Assembly (NCBI RefSeq): GCF_024713975.1
Contig: NC_091099.1
Location: 16,039,501 to 16,103,500 of the forward strand
DNA: 64,000 nucleotides
Direction: 5' to 3'
Origin: Paralichthys olivaceus
Taxonomy: Eukaryota > Chordata > Actinopteri > Pleuronectiformes > Paralichthyidae
The translations under genes were made by a program, and so were the position numbers. The notes beneath the pieces were generated by a model, which was not told the origin of the DNA, did no database searches, and was given only the letters and a program-made list of their open reading frames with translations. Shown here piece after piece: positions 1 to 11,200 of the stretch (the first letter of the stretch is position 1; each line of letters opens with the position of its first letter).

Positions 1-779
1 TCTGGAGCAGACCACAACAACCATTTAGATGTTTTACACTTGTGTTGATTGGGTATTAGTGCCTTTTGATATTTTGGGAGTCATGAGGGAAACATGACTT
101 CAAGTAACAATGATGGCATCAATTGATCTGCTATTTCTACTTTGGTGGGTGACTGGATGCCACTAGAGTGCCGATGACTCATTACAATATTTATGGAGCT
201 TTAAAAGGCTCTAGTGTGTTATGTGGAATTGTTTATAAGATGCAGTGCAATCACCTCTCAACAGAATATGAGGTTTCAAACTATTTCTATCAATCATAAA
301 ATACCACATAATTATTTATTACTTTAATTAAACCACAAATGCATTCTCTGTTTACTTGTCATGCTAATATTATTTTTGAGACCAAAATACCAACAACAAC
401 ATTCTGCAAAGCATTTGATTATTACTTGTTATACAGTTTAAAGTAAAGCACAGTCTGGGCTTTATATGCTTGCAATTGCCCCTTTTAAAGCCGTGACTGA
501 TCCTGTTTTCTACCACACTGAGATTGAATTGTAATTCCTCTCTAAGTGGCTCCGCCCAGGATGTTATGTTTTCACCTCAGCCTGTTAATGGGTTTCCATG
601 AAAGTCGGGGGAAGAATGCGTTTTGGGTCAACGAAGAACTTGTCAACATTTCTACGGAACAATTCATGGGTCTTGTATTGATTCAAATGAAGAGGACCGC
701 CTGGCCTTTGTGGAAGCATGCATTGTACTGAGTGTCATGTATTTGGTCTGAAGCTCTTTCATATATAACATAATGGAAG

Positions 780-1106
780 TTAAGGGTCCAGTGTGTAAGA
801 CTCAGGTGAAAGGGATCTATTGGCAGATATTTCATGTAGAATAATCCTCATGATGTTTTCACAGTTCGTTTCATCTAAATTGTATGAATGTAGTTTTCTT
901 TACCCTAGAAAAGACCCTTTATATTTAAAAACTTTGTATGATTTTTACATTAGTCCAGACTGGACAAACTAAACTTTTTATGACAATTAAAGGCTACAAC
1001 AGTTTCTTTTTCATGTTTGGAAGGAGAGGGTGAGGTGAGGGGTGTTCAGCTGCAACATGCAATTTCAACACTAGATATCACAAAATTCTACACACTGTAC
1101 CTTTAA
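780..1106. mobile_element. TTAA-flanked miniature transposon (MITE)
   Basis: The element occupies 784-1102 and is flanked on both sides by TTAA (780-783 and 1103-1106). Its ends are imperfect inverted repeats: the left begins GGGTCCAGTGTGTAAGA and the right, read backwards on the other strand, begins AGGTACAGTGTGTAGA. It encodes nothing. TTAA duplication is the hallmark of piggyBac-type transposases, so this is probably a non-autonomous passenger. I recognise the sequence as a common dispersed teleost repeat from memory; the family name is not certain. A fragment resembling its right end lies at 47699-47731. Confidence 0.75.
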
Positions 1107-1838
1107 GTCTTTACTCAGATGTTCGGCTCTTTGTTCAGCTCATGTCAACAACATCTTGGGCCTTTAATTGAAGTAGGAAGGAACAATAATCACTGTCTCT
1201 CAATGAGCACTGTGGTCCCATGTAGGATGTTACTGCTCAGAATAGAAGCACATTTTCATTAAGGTGCCATGATTTAATTGAAGTTGTTACATTAGCCAAC
1301 AAATAATCAATACAGACATATTTTTTTAGACATACCTTCATTCTCAGTATATTAAAAACTATAATATAACTGTTGTGGTCCTTAGGAACTGGGGGGATTA
1401 AAAATAGTCAGACTATACATTTATACCTTGAGTTTATATGGACCCTGTGGGGAATTCACTGAGAATGTTACAACATATGACCTCTAACTCAGACAATTTC
1501 ACATTTTGTCTGGACACATGTGTACTTTCATTTCAGATCATTTCCATTTTCAATTTATTTGTTGATCACACAGTTTCCGATATTCATACAATGGAGTCTC
1601 TGTTTTTTAATCCATTCAAGTTCTTACATGCTTCACATTAAAACAATTGTGAAGTTGACAAAAAGATCTGGAGCATGACTTTACAACTCGAAAGAATGTC
1701 CTTGTGCGATGTGAAAAGCAAAGAGTAGCAGCCTGTGGATGTCAGATCTGTTTGCAGAGTGAATGAAGAGAAGCAGCTCCAGGCTAAAAAAAAAGAGAAG
1801 GAGTTGTTATATTTTTAGCAGAGGTCGTGTTACCTCAA

Positions 1839-1864
1839 CAACACACACACACACACACACACAC
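1839..1864. repeat. (CA)n microsatellite
   Basis: Uninterrupted CA dinucleotide run of about 26 bases, some 420 bases upstream of the arid3b start codon. Confidence 0.95.
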
Positions 1865-1914
1865 GAAGTGTAATAAGAGCAGTGGTTTACAGCTCTTTTA
1901 GGGTGGGATTTCTT

Positions 1915-2060
1915 TGAGGAGTGGGCGGGTCAGCTCCACAGAGATGTAGGCGAAGAAAAACCCTCCTGCGCTTTTACGCACGGGGCGGGCCTTTCATTCA
2001 TGCATGTTGGGGGGTGTATAGCACTCCGTCAGAGACAATCAGAGATGTTTGAGTTTCCAT
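1915..2060 (+). promoter_or_regulatory. Candidate arid3b core promoter
   Basis: A GC-richer interval with GGGCGG Sp1-type boxes at 1923-1928 and 1983-1988, immediately before the first predicted arid3b exon. No convincing TATA box is seen. The start site cannot be fixed from sequence alone. Confidence 0.4.
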
Positions 2061-2289
2061 GCACAGTGACCAGGGAGGTGAAGCGGCGCACAGCATTATC
2101 ACCCCTCCTCCAGCCCCAGCTCCGAGCACACGGGCCTCCACGTCCACACCACAGGGGCTTTTAAATCACAGCTCACCGCAACTATCTGCTTTTTATCTGT
2201 CGAGTTACAAGAAGGAAACTGGTCATGAGATGCGATTTGTTTGCGCCGGAGGACAGAAGGAAACACTAGATCAGACCTGTTGGCGATGA
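2059..2289 (+). other. Upstream ORF overlapping the arid3b start (ATGA)
   Basis: A 76-codon ATG-initiated frame whose TGA stop (2287-2289) overlaps the first arid3b ATG (2286-2288), giving ATGA. It is in a different frame from arid3b. Its product is Pro/Ser/Thr-rich and unlike any protein I know. If the transcript starts upstream of 2059 it would be a regulatory upstream ORF; if transcription starts later it is irrelevant. Confidence 0.4.
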
Positions 2290-5200
2290 TGGATTACTCC
2301 AAGGCGCAAATGGTGAGTGTCGATGGCTGCTGGGCAAACGCTCCCGCTCGTGTTTGTTACAGTAACAAAGCAAATGGCGTTTAATGTAGTCATCATCCAG
2401 AGCAGTGCTACTTTCACGGTGAAGTTTTCGCTGCAGTTTTTTTTCAGGATTATTTCGCCTTTACTTAGGTCTTAATGTTCACATTTATCTGTACTTTGGA
2501 TTAAGTTTATTTCCATTCATAAAATCGAATAATCGATATATATCAGGGGCCTTTTTCTTTTGTTTCCCCTTTTTATTCGTATTTATATTGAAGTAGATTT
2601 CCCAAAAATGAGGCCTCATGTTCTCTTAATGAGAAACATTTGTATCCTGATTTCTCTCTCTCGACTAAATCAATACATTTTCTGTTGATGATTGTCTAAA
2701 GGCTTCAAGCTTTGTTTCACTTTAATCCCCCATTAATGTGCTTTCTGAGGAAGAGACTACCTCTCTTTGGAAAAGTTTCACTTCAACTCAAATATATACA
2801 TGTATTTGAAACAACTAGTCTTATCTTACTTGGGCAACATTTTGGCCTTTTTGTACTTGTTGAATGCAGTTTCTAGTATCCATTAACTGTGGATCATTTC
2901 CTGTAACATATGGAAGCAAAAAACAAACAATCAAACACTTAAACAAACTGTGAACAACATTTTCTCAATGAAATTTCTCCCATAGTGATCTGTTCTCATT
3001 TTTGTCCATAGTCAAGCTTCTCCGAGGAGGGCAGTTCTCAGTCCAGTCCTGCTGGGGTGAAGCTGGAGGCGGTGATGGAACATCTGCAGAGGCAACAGGA
3101 AGCCAAACGGGAGATGAACCTCCAAGAAAAGCATCTTCAGGCTCAGCTGCTCTTCGCTCAGCACGCCTCAGCGGCCAGAGCCTCCGTGTTGTTCGGCAAA
3201 ACGGACGCGCAAACTTATCAGGATGCTCAGCAAGCAGCTTTGCGCAGCCACCTCAGCAGAATGCATCAAGATGAAGAAGATGAAGACACCGATGAGGAGG
3301 AGCAGGAGATGGCTGGAAATGAAGATGATGATGAGGAAGATGAAGAGGAGGATGAGCAGAATGGGCCACATGGACAGGCGAAGAAACCCAGACTCCAGCA
3401 GATTCCTGGCTTCCCCTTCTCTTCTTATTCCACACCTCAATCAGCTGCTGTGAAGCAAATGTCCGAATCTCCACCTCCAGTAGTAAAACAGGAGCATGAG
3501 GAGAAGGAGCTGCTGTCTCCTGCGAGTCAACGCGCCTTCACATCACCCAATGGCTTCACTGACTGGGGCTACGATGAGCCACTGAAACAAGTGAGTTACC
3601 AAAATCATTGTATATTTTTTATTTCCTGTCATAAATCACAGGTCCATCCAATCCATTGTCTCATCTGAGACCACTCAGATACTTTTGTGACTATATTCCC
3701 ATTTATAATGAGCCACAGCCTCACTTAAACATGTCCAGCGTCAAGATGAACATCTGTGACTCTGATCCTTACAGATTGTGTATGTTCTGCCTCGTGTTAT
3801 TAACTGTTGCCTTCTTCCTGCTGAGTCAGGCTGACCACTCTACCTGCTGTTTTCTCAGAAGTGGAGAAAGCCAGCGTAGACCCTTTGGCAACATGCCCAA
3901 GCTTGATAGTGTTGAGGCTAATTACCGGCCGGGCCAGAGGTCTCTGCCTCTGCCGTACTCCGACTCATGTCTCACACTTTCAAAACGCGTTCTCGTCTCT
4001 CCAAGAGCTAATTGGTCTTGGCTCTTGTCCAATCTTGACTGTTCAGAGAAGCTGGTTCAGGACGGACAGAGCAGAGGGTTAATGAAAAGGCCTCAAGCAG
4101 GTTTTTATGGTCATGGTTTGCTTTGAGGGTTAACTGTGGTGTGAGGAATTTCTTGGTATGGTGGAGGATTTCTTCCCCCCTTGTAGTATCAGCCACGTCT
4201 CCTTTAAACATGTAAAAATAATCTGTATTAAACGTGAGATCCTGGAGCCAGTATTTACGAGCATGTTTTTCAGCAGATGTTTAACTACTTACAGGAAACG
4301 GAGGGTCTCCTCGTGGATTCCTTTTCTCCTTTTATGGGGGCTGATCTGATTGGTTCCTGTGTGTGTATGTTTCCCTTGCAAAGGCCCCACTTCAATACAA
4401 TGCATTATGATTAATGAGGCCTGTGGGCAGAGGGTCGGCTGTGTGAGTGCCTCACAGCATACCAGCAGGCAACTGCCTATAACGTTTACTTACAGTAGTT
4501 TCAGTGAAGCAGAATGAACTTCTGCTCTCTGTTGAGATTGTTGTTGTTTTTTATTCAGAGGTATTTCAGGCGTATATTTGTTTTGTATTCTTTACCCTTT
4601 TATTCTCTGATTGTTGGTTAAAAAATTATGTGGACTACTGGTCCTTTTTATATATGTAAGAGCCGTGGTCATCCATGCTGGTCATTAGTCATTTAAAACC
4701 TCAACTAGGCCAGAAAATTCACCGCTGACGTAGCTCAGATGATAGCTTTGCATAATTTAGCCGTTGCTTGGCAACACTAAATGGCAGGTTAATTCAGCCG
4801 CAAGAAATCAATACATTATATACAACTGCATTGAGAATGTGTTTCCTTTTTCTTCAGTGCAGCACACAGAACCGTGAGATGTGAGGATTTAAAGCATACA
4901 TTCGTTTTGAGTTACTTTGTGTTTAGGCCTGTTTTTCCAAGTCTCCATCAACATGTCAAACATTTCATCACTAATTCATCATGTGAAGACATAGAAGGTG
5001 ATGTGTCAAGAATAGATGAACAAACATCTTTATATGTAGTCAGATTATCTTTTCAATCCTGTTAACCATTAAATAAAAGTAGCCAGGGTTTCTTTATCAT
5101 CACTAACCAGGGAACACTGAGCATAACAAGCAAATCTACGACCTTTTAGCCGACAAAAGATACAAATATTAGTATTATTTTAAGATTGAATTTCAAAGCA

Positions 5201-8200
5201 AGATTCCTTTTGGTGTTTTACCACAAAACTATCTTATGGGAAATCCATGGAAATAACTTTATTACAAATAGTTTTATTTATTTTGCAAGTTAAACAGTGT
5301 CTGGTTGAAATTTATGTGGTTTTACTTGTCTCTCTTGTTTCCGAAGTTTTTTTATTTTCTGTTTTACACTGGCCAATCAGACCTCTGTAGTTAGTCATGG
5401 TCCTGCTGTACAAGCTAGACAGCCATTGTTCACTCCTTGTGTGCGGTCTCACTGTAAAAGCCCTTAAATGTAACATGGGCGGGGACAAAGAGCCCAATGT
5501 CCACTGGCAGACTAAGCCCCCGGCTCAGCGAGGGGCCAGATAAATGATCTTGACTTGTTCGGGTGACTAAAGGCTCAATAATTTGATTTGGATTAAACAT
5601 TTGTTCCCCCTGCTGTTACATTGAAATTTGGTGAGGGATACGTTTTCACTGCTGCTCTGCTGGAACAGTCGAATGATTTTGATGAAGCTCATTAAAAGAG
5701 GAAGTTTTCAGTTACCGACAATGTATTGAGCATTTTAATGGGACATTTCTAACTTAGTGTGAATTCTTTTTTTTATCTTGTCCAGTTAAACAGGCATATT
5801 TTACAGATCTACTTTTATGTGGTAACACACATTATCTTGATAATTTCCCATATGAATACATTATATCACCTAAAGCCCAATAAAAAAACTGTCCTTTTTA
5901 ACGAAACAAAAGAAACCTTTTCCTGACCTACATAGTGAATAGTATCGGGATTCCCAGGGCTGGATGTGTGAAAGCTCTGTGAGCAATTAACTGAAAGCTC
6001 TTTGTTAATAGATCCACAGTAGGTCTCACTTGCTCATCAATAAGGGGGGAAGGGTTTTATTTCCATTTGATGGTGAAAAGACTGGCATGTTTATCTGCCC
6101 TCACATCAATAGGTTCTCTGCTGTGGGAGTCCTTTTATTAGAAATCGTAAGATGAAGCTTTTACATGTGTCAACAGCTCTGCCACCACAGACAGAGTTTT
6201 GTGTGTAAAGTGGATGTACTGTTCGACCAGTTCAGTCAACTTAAAACAGAGGAGCAGAAAATCATTTCCCAGAAAGAAGTTGTTGGCCCCCTATATGTTT
6301 ATTTACACTGAATCAAAGAAAGCCAGCATGTTACTACCCCCATGTGTGATTTCAGATAGAATCAGAGGTGTGATGTGTAACACAGCAGTGTCAGCGGTTT
6401 CCCCACCACGCTACCTCTCCCCTTTATTCAACCCTGCAACTATACCTCTGCTGTCACCAATAAAGGCAGATTATATACAAAGTGAGGCAGAAGTACGCTG
6501 CAACGTTTCCCACTGTGTGAAGGGGACTGTTGTTAAACATGTGTCTGATGTAACAGCGGGGCCTAAATAAGCCATACTTATACCCTAGCTTCTGCAGTAG
6601 TCAGAGGTACAGTACGTGGACATATCTTTGAGTATTTCAAATAATTAAAAAACATCACTGGGAAAATGTTCAGCTTTCACACTTGCTTTGTATTTTAAGC
6701 TTGTGAAAGTTAGCAAGTGAGCAGACAGGTTGAACTGTTTGAAAAGAAAATATGAAAACTACAGTTAAATGCTAAAGTTTCAAAGTTACTAAGTGTTTAG
6801 GATGCTTAGCTAGAAGTGGATAAATGTTAAAGTAGCTAAAGCAATGAATTCATATTTGCCTACTGGATAAATATTTGAAATAGTCAACTAAAAGTAAACA
6901 ATAAATAATAATAATAGATTAAAGTTGTGAAGCGAGATGGTTACGAATTTAGCTAAAAGGTTTGGGTAGTTAAAATCATTAGTTAAACATATTTAATAAA
7001 TAGTTGAATTAGTGAGGCAAATGTATGAGATGAACAGTTCAAATGCTAGTAAATTATTAAAAGGTTTAAACTTATAAAAGTTGAGAAGCTCCATTGTGAG
7101 ATAGTTTGCGATAAGTATTGGAGGATAGTTGAAATAGTTAGCTAAACATATTGGAGAAATAGTTTTAATTGTTATCTTAAAGTAATTGATGGTTGAAATA
7201 GAGGAAAGAAGCAAAATGGTTTAAATTGCTGGCTAAAATCGGTCATATGTAATTAAGATGGTGCAAATAGTTCAAACTGGTGTTTTCCTAAAGGTAAAGC
7301 TTATTGAAAAACAGCATTGAATAAATAGGTACCTATTAGATAAATGGTAACAGTTCTTCTGTAGTTTTAAATTAAATCCAGTTTAAACTTGTCCCACCGA
7401 ACTCTGGTAGGACCGTGCATGGGTCACATCTGACAAAGGTTGGGAACCACTTTACATCGGCCTGCAGCTGTTGATTGTGGACCAGCATGTGCAGGTTAGA
7501 TTGTGTTTATACTATAAACACAGGGAGAGTTACAGCTGGACTGGAAGTTAACAGATAATGGGTATCCTGTATATTTAACAGCTCTTAGTTTATAGTTAAC
7601 TGCACCAGATGGGATCAGGCTGCTGTGCCAAACACTTAGTGAATATGAAAATGCGTTTTAACAATAAAATTATACATTGAAATAAAATGATCAAGTCTTT
7701 GTGAGGGGAAAGCAAGTTAGGACAAAAACAGTCTTATTTTGATTAACCACAAAGCACGATTATTGAAGCATTTGATCCTTTCACAAACTAAAACATGATT
7801 TGTTGTCTAGAATACACATGCTTTGTTTTGACATAAAACACAAGCAGTAGCTTAACGACATGTAAGCAATGTCCTTCACATGCCCACAGAAAACAAACCA
7901 GTAATAGATATCCAAAAAGAAAACAAACATGTCTGGGGCTGTAACTCGATCCACACTAGTCGTCGAATAAATAAATTGTCTTGTCAGTTTTGAGCACCCA
8001 TGGGAGGGATACTAGAAAAACACATCAACAACTTAGAGTAATTGTAGTGACGGACTGTTTTCTTCCCATCATGTTTGATTTTCAGACTTGCATCATCATG
8101 CAGCTCTTGGTTTGCAGAACAATAACTCCCCAGCATGTTTTTCCGCACAGTTGCACACACACTGCCCTCCACTCACATTTTTAACCTTTAACTGTCGTCT

Positions 8201-11200
8201 CAAGGGGGGGCGGTGAGGGAGGAATAACATGTCACATTAAAATACCTAATGAGCATGGGGCCTTTCATTATTCTCTGGATGCCGTTCTTTAATCCCCATT
8301 TTACTTAGCCCAGCCCAGCTTCTTACGATTGGACACTCTGATAGTGGTTTTAATGCTGGACACAAGAAGTGGGAAATGCAGATTCCTTGAGGAAAATGTG
8401 ACAAATATTAATTGGAAGCTACAACATCCCAGTGTTTGATTTGATTTATTGATCTCTTTGATAATCCTGTGTGTCTATATTGCATGTCTGGTGGTCCAGT
8501 GACATCATCTACAGCACATTACTCTATGTATATTCATTTTTTGTCTGAAGTAAGCTTTTGGAAAATAACTTCTAAACTAACCGGATGCGAGACAATCTGG
8601 TGGACAAACTGCCAACTGATGTTTTTCTCTGTGGGTTTTCTTACAGAGAGGAAGCGCTATCTGGGCCGAGGAGACTGACGGAGGGAAATTGAGAGGAGAA
8701 CCATCGAGGGACTTTGCCAAAGTGAGTAGATTCAGCAGATGTATGTAAATAAGATAGTGCCTGAAATAATCAGAGTAAAAGGTGATGAGCATGTTGCTGA
8801 TGTTTTTTAAATACATTTTCAGCTCTATGAACTGGATAATGACCCACAACGAAAGGAGTTTCTTGATGACCTCTTTGTCTTTATGCAGAAACGAGGTAAG
8901 ACCCATTAATGATTTCATACATTTTTTCTTTGTCTCTCTTCTAAAGCGTTTATCTGTCTTTCTTTCTTACATTTTAAGTCCATGTCTTTGTGGATCCATA
9001 AACCAAGTCGCTCTGTTCTTTAGCACCAGGGAGTTGTCTTTTCTGCTATTCAAGTTAATGCAAGGGAACACTGCATCACACCACATTATTAACCCTCAGT
9101 CATTAACCACTCATATTTGGACACGCTGGATAAAGTTGCCTTCAGGGTAATTGGATTCTTTTTTATTTCTAATAAAGTGAAATGTATGTGAAAACCTAAT
9201 AAGTAACATATGTCGACTAACTAAATATTATTGTTTCCATCTTGTAAATCCATCATAGTGTAACTGAATTTCAATCTTTTTCTAATTGTCACAAATAATT
9301 TCAACACATGGTTTTAAATACCCCAGAACATGGAGTGACTTTGGTAAGATTAGAAATAATACCATATAATACTCACAACATACATTTACAAACAAAAATG
9401 TAAATGTTTAAAAACTCACTTTTCAGAATTTTTTAAAATTAATATCAAAACAAACAATTTTTTTGGTCCATACTGGCATATGTGCAAACTTCCAGCTCTG
9501 CATTTTTCGGAGTTTCCTTTGATATTTTTTACTGGTCACATCAAGAAAATATTGCATACAATATAAATCAGCCATTTTGAGCTACATCACACTGACATTT
9601 ATCTAAGAATTGCAAAGTAACTGATCTCTAAAAAAAAAGTGCTAAATAAACAGTATTTAACTGAGGCAAATTAAAGAGAAATATAAATATAATGTCCTTT
9701 AAACAATGAACTCTTTTGATAGCTTTTATCACAATGTTGTTAAGTATTGCTAAGTTTGTTAAAGAAACAATTTCCAGTCAAACAAAAGTCCTATAGATGC
9801 AGCAATCTTTCCTCGTGTGGATAAAGGCCACACATGGCAAAGGGTCGTATTTGTCTGTGGCATGTGTTCATCTTAAGCACAAAGTAATCTGACCCCTGCT
9901 ACTGCTTTTTAGCCTCCTTCATTAATTGGCTTTTCTCCAAATCAGGATTTGAAGGGTTGCCTGTCATCCCGGTGATTGGCAGACACTTCTGGCTTTGAAG
10001 TGACTCCGCCTCCTGCGCTACAATCAATGCAGCAACAAGGCTGCTGTTGTGGAATTATCCCAACCCCCATCCATCTGAAATAGGCCTCATTAGACTAGTC
10101 TGCCCACATAGATTATACATGCTAAGCCATATTGCTTAATGTTAACCTCGGGTAGTCAGATGACACTGACCAATTCTTCATCATGCCTTTACAAAAAGTA
10201 GAAAATAAAAACACCATCACAATTTTTCATTGTGTGTATCCTTCTGTTTATTCAGGAACTCCTGTGAACCGCATCCCCATCATGGCAAAGCAAATTCTGG
10301 ACCTGTACAGGCTCTATAAGCTCGTGACAGAGAAGGGAGGCCTGGTGGAGGTCATCAACAAGAAGATCTGGAGAGAAATCACCAAAGGCCTCAACCTCCC
10401 CACGTCAATCACCAGCGCTGCGTTCACCCTCCGCACCCAGTGAGTGTCTCTCAGATTATCAACAGAAATCTTCATAACACTTTTCTGTTAATTCATCAGA
10501 GTCTAAATTGCTTTATCTAGAACACAGTGCACCCTTTATGAATAAATAATGAATAACAGCTCCCAGTGTATCATTACATCAATTAATAATAATAATTCTA
10601 CTTGTATATCTATATTATACTTTTAATATTATTGTATTTTTATTATTTATCACAATCAGAAGTACTTCATTAGAAGAGCGACATGGATTTGGAAAGAAAT
10701 GTCATAATCTGATTACTGTTGAATTAATGGATACATTTGAATCACTAACCAAGGACAATAAACCCTTTATATAAATTAATTCATTAATACAAATGAAACC
10801 CACAGGAGTTGCTCATTATTCTGGATTAGATTGGAATTGTTTTCATTTAATGTGAGCAGCTCTACAACATGTGATAGTAATTTAAAAACTGCCACATTCT
10901 ACCCTCCATGTTGGATGAAACTGTAGGATATATCAAACCCATATGCCTGTAATTAATGCACATAAGATTGTTTTTATATTCTTTTAATTTTAAAGAATTA
11001 AATTATGTAACTGCAGCATGTTTGTAAAATTGAACAGGTATCCATCAAATGTTAAAATCCCTTCATTGCAGGTATATGAAGTACCTGTACCCATTCGAGT
11101 GTGAGAAGAAGCGACTGAGTTCTCCTGGTGAACTGCAGGCCGCTATCGACAGCAACCGCAGAGAAGGCCGACGTCCCAGCTACACTAACAGCCTGTACCG

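Larger units (their letters stand above)
1..2285. other. Spacer and 5' flank of arid3b
   Basis: AT-rich spacer with no convincing coding exon; the short ORFs here have no recognisable content. It holds a miniature transposon (780-1106), a CA microsatellite (1839-1864) and, from about 1900, a GC-richer stretch with two GC boxes that probably contains the arid3b promoter and 5' untranslated exon. Confidence 0.6.

Noticed and set aside
3168-3474. Minus-strand ORFs opposite the arid3b acidic exon
   Set aside because: They are complements of GAG/GAT-rich codons, giving Leu/Ile/Phe- or His/Pro-rich nonsense.
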